Both the position numbers and the translations under genes were made by a program. 64,000 nucleotides of DNA. It comes from Aristolochia californica. Lineage: Eukaryota > Streptophyta > Magnoliopsida > Piperales > Aristolochiaceae. Within the stretch, counting starts at the first letter, position 1. Each line of letters starts with the position of its first letter. The stretch lies in NCBI GenBank assembly GCA_029961685.1, contig JARWKL010000004.1:19466348-19530347 (forward strand), in the 5' to 3' direction. The notes beneath the pieces were generated by a model. The model searched no databases. It was not told where the DNA came from and saw only the letters and a program-made list of their open reading frames with translations. Positions 11,874 through 23,818 of the stretch are shown in pieces.

Positions 11874-14800
11874 GTTTTAGAAATATCTTTTATGTTTTTA
11901 TATATTTGGTTTTGCAATCATTGGGGAAAAGGGGGAGGCGGTGGATTTTTAACTGAGTATTGACTCCCAATCCATATGTCATTTCTTAAAAAATATGGCC
12001 CTTTATGCATGATTAATCACTTTACAATCATCTATGATTGTGAGGTCTGCTTTTTTAAATGGGCAAAATAATGGGTAGTTTGACTCGGGTAAATGTGCCA
12101 TCGCATGTTCACTTGAGATTTTAATGAGTGTTTGTTATTCACTTCAAAAGGTTTGGATCCATAGGTCATTTGCATCTTTAACTTGTTTCAAGCATGCATA
12201 TCCATTTTTAAAACATGTGTAGAAGAAAACTCTTTCTTATAAAATTCAAATCTATTAGGGTTGAACTAGTGCAATTTCCCAAACTTGGATAACAAAAATT
12301 TTGTGTTCATTTGTGGTGTGTGTATAAATTTTCTTTACTTACATTTTCTATTGTTTTAAATTGTTTCCATACACAAACTGTTAAATTTTCATTTTGTTGT
12401 GATCTATTTGCCTTTTTTGTTTACGGTATGTAGGGAAAGCGAAAACTCAAAGTTTTGATTTAAGAAAAAAGTATACATCTAAAATGGAAATGAAAAATGC
12501 AAAAATGTAGAGAGAGATAATTCTAAAGAGTGTCTGTAATTTTTAGGGATTGTAAAAAAAACTTTTTAGTTTTCATATATCAGGTTTTGCAATCGTCCGG
12601 GAAAAGGGGGAGGCGGGGAATTTTTAACTGAGTGTTGACTCCCAATCCATAAGTCATTTTTTACAAAAATATAGCCATTTATGCATGATAAATCACTTTA
12701 CAATCATCTATGATTGTTAAGTCAACTTTTTGTAAATGGGCAAAATAATGGCTTGTTTGACTCGGGTAAATATCCCACGGCAAGTTCACTTGAGAATTTA
12801 ATGAGCGTTTTTTATTCTCTTTAAAAGGTTTGGATTCATAGGTCATTTGCATCTTTAACATGTTTCAAGCATGCATATCCATTTTTAAAACATGTGTAGA
12901 AAAAATCTCTTTCTTATAAAATTCCAAGCTATTTGGGATGAACTAGTGGAATTTCCCAAACTCGGATAACAAAACTTTTGTGTTCATTTTTCGGTGTGTG
13001 AATAAATTTTTTTTACTTACATTTTTTATTTTTAAAATTTTTTTCCAAACATAAACTCTAAAATTTTCATTTTGTTTTGATCTGTTTGTCTTTTTTTTTA
13101 TAGGATGAAGGGAGAGCGAAAACTCAAAGTTTTGATTTAAGAAAATAGTATACATCTAAAATGGAAAGGCACAATGCATAAATGTAGAGAGAGATAGTTC
13201 CAAAGATTGTCTATAATTTTTAGGGATTGTAAAACTCTTTTTAGTTTTTATATATTAGGTTTTGCAATTGTGAGTAAAAGGGGGAGGCAGGGGATTTTTA
13301 ACTGAGTGTTGACTCCCAATCCATAAGTCATTTCTTACAAAAATATATACCGTTATGCATGATAAATCCCTTTGCTATCATCTATGATTGTTAGGTCAGC
13401 TTTTCGTAAATGGGGAAAATAATGGCTTGTTTGAGTCGGGCAAATATCCCACCGGACGTTTACTTGAGAATTTAATGAGCGTTTGTTATTCTCTTTAAAG
13501 GTTTGAATCCATAGGTCATTTTCATCTTTAACAAGTTTTAGGCATGCATATCCATTTTTAAAACATGTGTAGAAGAAATATCTTTCTTATAAAATTCTAA
13601 GCTATTAGGGTTCAACTAGTGGAATTTTTCAAACTTTGATAACAAAGCTTTTGTGTTCATTTTTGGTGTGTGAATAAATTTTCTTTACTTACATTATTAT
13701 TTTTAAAATTTTTTTCCATACATAAACTCTAAAATATTTATTTTGTTGTGATCTATTTGCCTTTTTTTATTACGGGATGAAGGGAGAGCGAAATTGTAAT
13801 TTTTACATTTAAGAAAAAATTATACATCTAGAATTGAAATGCACAATGCACAAATGTAGAGAGAGATAAGTCCAAAGAGTGTCTATAATTTTTAGGGACT
13901 TTAAAAAAATCTTTTTAGTTTTTATATTAGGTTTTGTAATTGTCGGGGAAAAGGGGGAGGCGGGGGATGTTTAACTGAGTGTTGACTCCCAATCCATTAG
14001 TCATTTCTTACAAAAATATAGCCCGTTAAACATGATATATCACTTTATAATCATCTATGATTGTTAGGTCCGCTTTTTATAAACTGGAAAAATAATGACT
14101 TGTTTGACTTGGGTAAATATCCCACCGCACGTTCACTTGAGAATCTAATGAGCGTTTGTTATTCTCTTTAAAAGGTTTGGATCCATAGGTCATTTGAATC
14201 TTTCACATGTTTCAAGCATGCATAATTATTTTTAAAACATGTGTAGTAGAAATCTCTTTCTTATAAAATTCAGAGCTATTAGGGTTCATCTAGTGGAATT
14301 TCCCAAACTTGGATAACAAATTTTTTTTTCATTTGTGGTGTGTAAATAAATTTCCTTTACTTACATTTTTATTGGTTTTATGTTTTTTGATATATAAACT
14401 CTAAAATTTTCATTTTGTTGTGATCTATTTGCCTTTTTGATTTAGAGGATGAAGAGAGAGCAAAAACACAAAGTTTTGATTTAAGAAAAAAATATATATC
14501 TAAAATGGAAATGCACAATGCACTAATGAAGAGAGAGATAATTCCAAAAAGTGTCAGTAATTTTTAGGGATTGTAAACTCTTTTTATTTTTAAATATTTG
14601 GTTTTGCAATCACCGAGGAAAAGGGGGAGGAGGGGGATTTTTAAATGAGTGTTGACTCCCAATCCATAAGTCATTTCTTACAAAATAGAGCCCGTTACGC
14701 ATGATAAATCACTTTACAATCATCTATGATTGTTAGTTTAGCTTTTTGTAAATGGGTAAAATAATGGCTTGTTTGACTTAGGTAAATATCCCACCGCAAG

Positions 14801-17800
14801 TTCACTGGAGAATTTAGTGAGCGTTTGTTATTCTCTTTAAAAGGTTTGGTTCCATAGGTCATTTGCTTCTTTAACATGTTTCAAGTATGCATGTCCATTT
14901 TTAAAACATGTGCAGAAGAAATCTCTTTCTTATAAAATACCAAGATATTAGAGTTCAACTTGTGGAATTTCCCATACTATGATAACATCGCTTTTGTGTT
15001 CATTTGTGGTGTCTGAATAAATTTTCTTTGGTTACATTTATTATTTTTAAAATTTTTTTCCATACATAAACTCTAAAAGTTTAATTTTGTTGTGATCTAT
15101 TTGCCTTTTTTGTTTACGAGATGAAGGGAGAGCGAAAACTCATAGTATTGATTTAAGAAAAAAGTATACATGTAAAATTGAAATGCACAATGCACAAATG
15201 TGGAGAGAGATAGTTCCAAAGAGTGTCTATAATTTTTAGGGATTGTAAAAAACTATTTTTACTTCTTATATATTAGGTTTTGCAATCGTCAAGGAAAAGG
15301 CGGAGGCGGGGATTTTTAATTGAGTGTTGACTCCCAAGCCATAAGTCATTTCTTACAAAAATATAGCTTGTTATGCATGATAAATCACTTTACAATCATC
15401 TATGATTGTTTGGTCAGCTTTTTGTAATTGAGAAAAATAATGGGTAGTTTTACTCGGGTAAATATCTCATCGCACGTTCACTTGAGAATTTAATGAGCGT
15501 TTGTTATTCTCTTTAAAAGGTTTAGATCTATTGGTCATTTGCATCTTTATTACGTTTCAAGCATGCATATCCATTTTTAAAACATTTTTAGAAGAAATCT
15601 CTTTGTTATAAAATTCAAAGCTATTAGGGGTTAACTAGTGGAATTTTTCAAAATTTGGATAACAAAACTTTTGTGTTCATTTGTGGTGTGTGAATAAATT
15701 TTATTTACTAACATTTGTTATTTTTAAAAAAAATTTCCATACATAAACTTTAAAATTTTCATTTTGTTGTGATCTATTTGCCTTTTTTGATTACGGGATG
15801 AAGGGAGAGCGAAATTTAAATGTTTACATTTAAGAAAAAATTATACATCTAGAATTGAAATGCACAATGCACAAATGTAGAGAGAGATAAGTCGAAAGAG
15901 TGTCTATAATTTTTAGGGATTTTAAAAAAATCTTTTTAGTTTTTATATTAGGTTTTACAATTGTCGGGGAAAAGGGGGAGGCGGGGGATGTTTAACTGAG
16001 TGTTGACTCCCAATCCATTAGTCATTTCTTGCAAAAATATAGCCCGTTAAACATGATATATCACTTTAGAATTGTCTATGATAGTTAGGTCAGTTTTTGT
16101 AATTGGGCAAAATAATGGCTTGTTTGACTCGGGTAAATATCCCAACCGTACGTTCACATGAGAATTTAATGGGTATTTGTTATTATCTTTAAATGGTTTG
16201 TATCCATAGGTCATTTCAATCTTTAACATTTTTCAAGCATGCATATCCATTTTTAAAACATGTGTCGAAGAAATCTCTTTCTTATAAAATTCCAAGCTAT
16301 TAGGGTTGAACTAGTGGAATTTCTCACACTTGGATAACAAAACATTTTTGTTCATTTTTGGTGCGTGAATAAATTTTCTTTACTTACATTTGATGTTGTT
16401 ATAAATTTTTTCCATACATAAACTCTAAAGTTTTCATTTTGTTGTGATCTATTTGCCTTTTTTGTTTACGGGAAGAAGGCATAGCGAAAACCCAAAGTTT
16501 TGATTTAAGAAAAAAGTATACATCTAAGATGGAAATGCACAATAAAAAATGTAGAGAGATATATTTCCAAAGAGTGTCTGTAATTTTTAGGGATTGTAAA
16601 CTCTTTTTAGTTTATATATGTTAGGTTTTGCAATCGTCGGGGAAAAGGGGGAGGCAGGGGATTTTTAACTGAGTGTTGACTCCCAATCCAAAAGTAATTT
16701 CTTACAAAAATTAGCCCTTACACATGATTAATCATATATGATTGTCAGGTATGCTTTTTGTAAATGGAAAAAATAATGGCTTGTTTGACTCAAGTAAATA
16801 TCCCACCGCATGTTCACTTGAGAATTTAATGAGCATTTGTTATTCTCTTTAAAAGGTTTGTATCCATTGGTCATTTGCGTCTTTAACATGTTTCAAGCAT
16901 GCATATCCATTTTTAAAACATGTGTAGAAGAAATCTCTTTCTTCTAAAATTCCAAGCAATTAGGGTTGAACTAGTCGAATTTCCCAAACTTAGATAACAA
17001 AACTTTTTTATTCATTTGTGTTGTGTGAATAAATTTTCTTTACTTACATTTGTTATCATTTTAATGTTTTTCCTTACATAAACTACTAAATTTTTATTTT
17101 TTTATGATCTATTTGCATTTTTTGTTTATAGGATGATGGGAGACCGAAAACTCAAAATTTTGATTGAAGAAAAAAATATACATCTAAAATGGAAATGCGC
17201 AATGCAAAAATGTTGAGAAAGATAATTCCAAAGAGATTCTATAATTTTTAGGAATTTTAAACTCTTTTTAGTTTTTATAATTTAGGTTTTGCAATCGTAT
17301 GGGAAAAGGGGGAGGCAGGGGATTTTTAACTGAGTGTTGACTCCTAATCCATTCGTCATTTCTTAAAATAATATCGCATGTCACACAAGATAAATTAGTT
17401 TAAAATCATCTATGATTGTTAGGTCAGCGTTTTGTAAATTGACAAAATAATGGCTTGTTTAACTCTGGTACATATCCCACCCCACGTTCACTTTAGAATT
17501 TAATGAGCATTTTTTATTCTCTTTAAATGGTTTGGATCCATATGTCATTTGGATCTTTAACATGTTTCAAGCATGCATATCCATTTTTAAAATATGTGTA
17601 GAAGAAATCTCTTTATTATAAAATTCCAATCTATTAGGGTTGAACTAGTGGAATTTCCCAAACTTGGAAAACAAAACTTTTTTGTTCATTTGTGGTGTGT
17701 GAATAAATTCTCTTTACATACATTTGTTATTGTTTTAATTTTTTTCCATACATAAACTCTAATATTTTCATTTTGTGTTTACGGGATGACAGGAGAGTGA

Positions 17801-19853
17801 ATACTTAAAGTTTTTATTTAAGAAAAAAGTATACATCTAAAATGGAAATGCACGATACAAAAATTTAGAGAGAGATAATTTCAGAGAGTGTCTTTAGTTT
17901 CTAGGATAGAGAGATAATTTCAAAGATTGTCTTTAGTTTCTAGGGTTGTAAACTCTATGTTTTTAAATATTAGGTTTTGCAATCGTCGGACAAAAAGGGG
18001 AGGCTGGGGATTTTTAACTGAGTGTTGACTCCCAATCCATAAGTCATTTCTTACAATAATATAACCCGTGACGCATGATAAATCAATTTACAATCATCTA
18101 TGATTGTTAGGTCAGTTTTATGTAAATGGGTAAAATAATGGCTTGTTTGACTCGGGTAAATATCCCACACCACGTTCACTTGAGAAATTAATGAGCGTTT
18201 GTTATTCTCTTTAAATGGTTTTGATCCATAGGTCATATGCATCTTTAACATGTTTCAAGAATGCATATCCATTTTTAAAACATGTGTAGAAGAAATCTCT
18301 TTCTTATAAAATTCCAAGCTATTAGGTTTGAATTAGTAGAATTTTCCAGACTTGGACAACAAAATTTTTGTGTTCATTTGTGAATAAATTATCTTTACTT
18401 AAATTTGTTATTGTTTTAAATTTTTTCCATGCAGAAACTCGAAAAGTTTCTTTTTGTTGTTATCTATTTGCCTTTTTTGTTAACAGGATGAAGGGAGAGC
18501 TAAAACTCAAAGGTTTGACTTAAGAAAAAATTATACATCTAAAATGGAAATGACCAATGCACAAATTTAGAGAGAGATAATTCCAAAGAGTGTCTGTAAT
18601 TTTTACCGAGTGAAAAACTCTTTTTAGTTTTTATATATTAGGTTTTGCAATCGTCGGGGAAAAGGAGGAGGCGAAGGGTTTTTAACTGAGTGTTGACTCC
18701 CATTCCATAACTCATTTCTTACAAAAATATAGCCCATTAAGTATGATAAATCACTTTAAAATCATCTATGATTGTTAGGTTAGTTTTTTGTTAATGGGCA
18801 AAATAATGGCTTAAATATCCCACCGCATGTTCACTTGAGAATTTAATGGGCTTTTGTTATTCCTTTTAAAAGGTTTGGTTCCATAGGTCATTTGCTTCTT
18901 TAACATGTTTCAAGAATGTATATTCATTTTTAAAACATGTTTAGAAGAAATCTCTTTGTTATAAAATTCCAAGCTATTAGGATTCAACTAGTGGAATTTA
19001 GCAAACTTGGATAACAAAACTTTTGTGTCATTTGTAGTGTGTTAATAAATTTTCTTTACTAACATTTGTTATTTTTTAAAAAATTTTCTATACATAAACT
19101 CTAAAATTTTCATTTTGTTGTGATCTATTTTACTTGTTTTTTTACAGGATGAAGGGAGATCGAATACTCAAAGTTTTGATTTGAGAAAAAAAATACATCT
19201 AAAATGGAAATGCAGAATGCATAAATGTAGGGAGATATAATGCCAAAGATTGTCTCTAATTTTTAGGGATTGTACAACTCTTTTTTGTTTTTATATATTA
19301 GGTTTTGCAATCATCGGGGAAAAGGGGGAGGCGGGGGATTTTTAACTGAGTGTTGACTCTAAATACATAAGTCATTTCTTAAAAAATATAGCTCGTTACG
19401 CATGATAAATCACTTTACAATCATCTATGATTGTTAGGTTAGTTTTTCGTGAATGGGCAAAATAATGGCTTGTTTGACTTGGGTAAATATCCCACCGCAC
19501 GTTCACTTGAGAATTTAATGAGCGATCCATAGGTCATTTGCATCTTTAACATGTTTCAAGCATGCACATCCATTTTTAAAACATGTGTAGAAGAAATCTC
19601 TTTCTTATAAAATTCAAAGGTATTAGGGTTGAACTAGAGGAATGTCCCAAACTTGGATAACAAATATTTTGTGTTCATTTGTGGTGCGTGAATAAATTTT
19701 CTTTACTTACATTTGTTATTGTTTTAAATTTTTCCATTCATAAACTCTGAAATTTTCATTTTGTTTTGATTTATTTAGCTTTTTTGTTTACGGGATAAAG
19801 GGAGAGCGAAAACACAAAGTTTTGTTTTAAGAAAAAAGTATACATCTAAAATG
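11874..19853 (+). repeat. Sat2A satellite array, left part (~670-bp monomer, 12 copies)
   Basis: The anchor GATTTTTAACTGAGTGTTGA recurs at roughly 11943, 12617, 13293, 13962, 14637, 15311, 15984, 16660, 17320, 18007, 18675 and 19335, giving a period of about 670 bp. Each monomer has a purine tract (GGGGAAAAGGGGGAGGCGGG), a CATGATAAATCACTTTACAA block, a BamHI-type GGATCC in many copies, and a GGGATGAAGGGAGAGCG block. Most monomers contain a degenerate frame on the minus strand that stays open for about 60 codons in a few copies. I treat this as satellite sequence, not a gene. Confidence 0.95.
17868..17945 (+). repeat. 39-bp tandem duplication in a Sat2A monomer
   Basis: The segment with AGAGATAATTTCA and GTCTTTAGTTTCTAGG is present twice in a row, with two or so differences. 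It lengthens this monomer relative to its neighbours. Confidence 0.8.
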
Positions 19854-21495
19854 TGTGATAGATGTCATATTCTGACATGAGAACTAAGTTAATTATAATA
19901 GAATAACCTTTATAATTGTGTTATAGGTGGTTATTTATTGGTTTTCAAATGAAATGAGCATTTATTGAATTTGGCATTAATCACTGTCGATATTGCATAG
20001 TTTTCTCTCCTGAATTATATTTCATTGTTTTTAAGGTTTATTTCTTCCTGAAATACTTTTTATAGATTTAATTATGGAATTTCAGGAGAATTTTGGTGGA
20101 GAAGGAGATATTTACCAAAATGCCCTTAGTGAAATGGAGGTGATTTTTAGGTCAAATCGTTTTAAAATAAAGGAGATGGTATTAAAGGAAGAGAGGGGCG
20201 TCGAAACAGAGGGGGTCGAAAGGGGACCCGAGAGGGGGGACCCGAGAGGGAAAACCCGAAAGAAAGGAGCGTGAAGAGAAGAGAGCGTAAAGAGAAGAGG
20301 AGGAGAGAAAAACAGAGGACTTTGACCGGAAACAGGGGAGGACCCGAGAGGAGTTCCCCACCGCTGTTCGCCGGCCAAGACCTTTCGCCACGCCACCGTC
20401 GTCCACCGCCGTCCACCGCCGTCCAGCAACTGAGAACAAACCCGAGGAGAGCTTGAGAGAGTCTCCGTCGAGGTGAGTTCGACAGTCGCTCGCCAGGCCG
20501 GGAGGGGATCCGAGAGGGCTTCTCCGGTGCCACTTCTTCTTTTCGACCATCATCCGGCGTCGTTTACATATTCCGACCAGTCCCGGAGCCATTCCGACTC
20601 CAACCGAGACTCGAGAGAGCCGGTTAGAGAACGTTAGCTCTGTTTCGCTCTTCGCCGGACGTTACCTCCGTCCGTCGGCTTCTAACCGTCGTCGCCGGCG
20701 TCGTCTCTACCTCCGGCCACTGACTATTGCTACCCGACGCCACCAATTTCCGGAAATCACAGCACCCGTGAGAACAAGTTGCTGCCCGAGCGAGAGGAGG
20801 AAGAAGGGGAGTAATTCGTCATTATTGAATTTGATTTTTTATATGGTTTGAACTTAGGTTTTGAATGTTAATTGAATATGATTTGATAATTAATTTTATT
20901 TAAGACTTGTTTTCTTGATATTTGATTAAATTAGTTAATTAGGGTAAGATTATAATTGAGGTTAGATTTTGGTATTTTAATCCGATTTCTGTCTTTAACT
21001 CTAGGCGCCCGAGAGGGGCTAGACGCAAGGATTGAGAATTCGGATTCGTGGTTACGTGGCGCTCGAGAGAGGCACGAATCACGGTAAAATCCAAAGTTGA
21101 TAATTTTAGCATCATCAAAATAGGAAATTAATTCTCTGCATTCTATTGTAATCCGATCTTTGTCATTAACTCTAGGCGCCCGAGAGGGGCTAGACGCAAG
21201 GATTGAGAATCCGGATTCGTGGTTACGTGGCGCTCGAGAGAGGCACGAATCACGGTAAAATCCAGAGTTGACGTTTCCTGTTGTGCAAGTAGTTAATTAA
21301 ATTATTGCTTGATAATTTAGGATATAATTAGTGTTTAGTTCATATTAATTCATCATATTTGGTTAGGCTAGTTGACTGAAGAATACACGAAATTCAATCC
21401 TCCCTGTGGATATGACCTTCGCTTACTGCTAGATTACATGAACGATTCGTACGCTTGCGAGGTATAAAAGTCGATGTAACTAAAATTCTACATCA
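19854..21495 (+). repeat. LTR1 (5' LTR, 1642 bp)
   Basis: The LTR starts TGTGATAG and ends CTACATCA. It has an AT-rich 5' third with a small ATGTCA/TGACAT inverted repeat at its start, a GC-rich middle (about 20190-20820) with repeated ACCCGAGAGG words, and a 3' part with a duplicated 123-bp unit. It is 102 bp longer than the other two LTRs because it keeps the segment between two ACCCGAGAGG repeats (20240 and 20342). The conserved CCTCCCTGTGGATATGACC word near its end is typical of plant Ty3/gypsy LTRs. Reading frames in the GC-rich part on both strands look like compositional accidents. Confidence 0.93.
20978..21271 (+). repeat. duplicated 123-bp unit inside the LTR
   Basis: Two copies (20978-21100 and 21149-21271, offset 171 bp) share TAATCCGATNT, CTCTAGGCGCCCGAGAGGGG, GACGCAAGGATTGAGAAT and CGGTAAAATCCA. 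Each holds a perfect inverted repeat, GATTCGTG...CACGAATC, that could form a stem. The same pair occurs in the other two LTRs, so it predates the present arrangement. Confidence 0.9.
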
Positions 21496-21501
21496 AGTTT
21501 T

Positions 21502-21519
21502 TGGCGCCGTTGCCGGGGA
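21502..21519 (+). other. primer-binding site (tRNA-Asp), copy 1
   Basis: TGGCGCCGTTGCCGGGGA lies six bases after the LTR end. It is the complement of the 3' end of plant tRNA-Asp, including CCA. A tRNA-Asp primer is known for Athila-type plant elements. Confidence 0.9.
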
Positions 21520-21613
21520 GGCACGTATTAAGTGTATTTCTTTGTTCTCCATGGTCTTAGGTTAGATTTATTTTTATTTTATTTTATTTTTTATTTTTAT
21601 ATATTTTTATTTA

Positions 21614-21645
<32 letters not shown>

Positions 21646-21784
21646 ATTTCATTTTTTTTATTTTATTTTTATTTTTTTATTTTTATTTTTTGCTTTCATA
21701 ATTTTAGCTTGGTGATTTTGTATGGAATTGTTTTTATTTCTTCTAGTTAGTTCATATTTTTAGTAGTGAGTTTGTTAGCTTAAT
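21520..21784 (+). other. AT-rich leader, no gene seen
   Basis: Between the PBS and the surviving frame lies a low-complexity T-rich tract (about 21565-21700, TTTTA and TTTTTA units). A frame of 72 codons across it is almost only F, Y, I and L and is considered an artefact of composition. Confidence 0.7.
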
Positions 21785-22153
21785 TTGATAGTTCGTTTTG
21801 TTTCTTTTTGTGTTTTTATGCACGGGCGCCGTTCCCTAGGTGGACCATTAGCTCCCTTTGTTGAAAAGGTAGAACAGATTTGTAGAAAAACACCCGAAGT
21901 CAAAGTAGGAGCTACCATGGCCAATCAGGGTGAACCATTACAGTTACCTGCAGCAGGGAAGCTAAGATCCAGGTGGTCCGGTCCATTTGAGGTCACACGG
22001 ATGTTTCCTCATGGCGCAATTGAGATCCGCAATCACGGAGACGGGTCGATCTTCAAAGTTAACGGTCAGAGGCTCAAACCGTATCTTGAGAATGTCCCCA
22101 CACCAGAGGAGGTGATGGTGATTTTCTTGGAGGAACCTGTCCTTTCATCTTGA
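21785..22153 (+). pseudogene. integrase C-terminal remnant of gypsy pol, copy 1
   Basis: The 122-codon frame ends in a clear Ty3/gypsy integrase C-terminus. Residues 58-68 read GKLRSRWSGPF and residues 91-100 read KVNGQRLKPY, separated by an FPHGAIEI stretch. This is the GPY/F module that helps integrase bind DNA. The catalytic DDE core, zinc-binding domain, RT, RNase H, protease and recognisable gag are missing. Residues 12-57 (HGRRSLGGPLAPF...) are of unknown origin and may be the start of gag or leader joined to the end of pol by one large deletion. ATGs at codons 1, 12 and 45 are all possible, and none is supported by context. A pol product normally exceeds 1000 residues, so this cannot be functional integrase. 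Confidence 0.85.
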
Positions 22154-23818
22154 ATGCGTCAGAGTCTTGCTGACGACTATAAACTTAGCACATTGTGGGC
22201 AATCCCCACGTTTCTATCCCTTTGTACATTACAGTTTTATTTTTATTTTTATTTTTATTTTATTTTTTGGTTTATTCATACTCTCTTACCGGCTGAGAGC
22301 ATATATGGTTCCGGTAGTCGATGACCAGACTTTTGGTCCCTAGTTTGAGAGGTCTGTACTCAAACAACCGTTCTGGGATTGACCAGTTCGATCTTGAAGT
22401 ATTGAATGAAAACCTTATGGTGAGTAACTTAAGGACTTGTGTTCAGCGCGTGATTCCTGCTGCCTTCAGTGGCCAGTCACACGGAGATTTCTTCAAAGTG
22501 TGATGTGGGATAGCGGTTTCATCTACGGATGATTACCTACGGGTACGGCTGATACGAGTAAACCTTCTTCGAGGGAGACTATGTATCATTCCTGGGGGTC
22601 TTTATTATTATTATTATTATTTTTTTTTTTTTTTGTAGTCGTTATAGTGTTTTAACTTTTCCCCATTGAGGACAATGTCAGGTTTAGGTTTGGGGGGGAA
22701 AACGACTCTTTTATGTCTTAGCAATAATTTTCTTTTGATTTCTGTTACCGGTTTTCAAATTACTCCTCTTAGTATGTGGTTAACATTAGTAGAGTTAAAA
22801 TAAGTTGTTCAAATGTGTTTCAAAAATTTTCATAAAATTGTGTAGAATATGCCTAAGAGAAATCTGATATCATTTGTTGTGATTCATGAGAATTCAATGG
22901 GATAACTTACTATTGCATTAGACTTGGAACTTAGTTGCAAAAGAGAACATGTAAATCTAGTGTTGATCTATGTTAGTCTAAATAGCCTTGTATGCCTGTT
23001 TGAACTCAATCTTTTTTATACCTCAGTGAAATTCCCTGTTGTAATGTAAGAATGCGAAGGGAAATACTCTTGCTTGCAAAAGACAGATAACTTCAGAAAC
23101 AGCCTGGGCAAACCCAGGGTCATGCACCAGAACAGTTGGTTACTTAAAAATAAGTGCATGTGTAGTGAAGACGAATACAAAATGGTGGTAATACCAAAAG
23201 TATTCAGTGAAACAAAAATTACGCTGGTAATAGCAAAAGTGCGCTGGTAATAGCGTAAAATGGTTTTCAATCTGGAAGCAATGAGTTTCTTAACTTTGAA
23301 GATGAATTGTAATTTGAAAGAAGTTGCAAGTCAAGATTGAAATTGGTATATTTCTTTTGTGAGATTGTCAGACAACAGGCTTACTCTACTATTTTCTCTT
23401 AATTGTGATGTGACCAGGATTTTATTGTTATTTGTTGCCTCTTTGTTCTGTTGAAGTAATTGCTTATGGGTCACATTGGTTCAGGTGGAGTAACAATGAG
23501 TGTATTTGGATTGATAATAGGCTATATTTTACACAGGTTTTCAAATTTCGCAAGATCTCATATGATTTTCAAATATTTTACGATACTAAATGTTAGTCAT
23601 ATACTAATGAGGAGTAAATTTTCTTCAGTTTTTTTCTTTTTATATTATTGATTTAGATGAATTTTGTGGGTAAATTCCATGCAAACCCTCACGAGACACA
23701 ACTCGTCCACTACTGTAAAGTAGGGGTTTAACGGCTTGTTGCATGCGCTAAATGCAATCGTGTTCCCTACGAAAGTGGTATTTTGTTTTCCTAGGCTTAA
23801 TTTTGGTTCGATTGTTGT
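22154..23818 (+). other. 3' non-coding part of internal region, copy 1
   Basis: About 1.7 kb lies between the integrase end and the PPT. It has TTTTA repeats near 22230-22265 and a TTA microsatellite near 22601-22620. An internal purine tract (GGGGGGGAAAA, 22692-22702) follows an ATTGAGGACAATGTC word that recurs in plant gypsy elements. Small frames here (for example 22321-22503 and the minus-strand 23016-23270) show no recognisable domain. No env-like frame is seen. Confidence 0.7.

Noticed and set aside
20464..20480. GAGGTGAGTTC as a 5' splice site in the LTR
   Set aside because: A good match by words alone, but there is no coding context and no matching acceptor that I could support.
20112..20592. 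Overlapping minus- and plus-strand frames of 60-136 codons in the GC-rich part of each LTR
   Set aside because: Several frames overlap on both strands, shift with the 102-bp indel, and show only S/P/R/L-rich low-complexity translations. They follow from local GC-rich composition.
21463..21469. TATAAAA near the LTR 3' end as promoter
   Set aside because: It lies about 30 bp from the LTR end, so a start site there would leave almost no R/U5. A real promoter is more likely further upstream, and I could not locate it.
21532..21750. 72-codon frame after the PBS, and its copy at 25430-25648
   Set aside because: The translation is almost only F, Y, I and L from a TTTTA tract. It is low complexity, not a membrane protein.
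23016..23270. 84-codon minus-strand frame in the internal region, repeated at 26914-27168
   Set aside because: No recognisable motif, antisense to the element. It is identical in both units only because the units are a recent duplicate.
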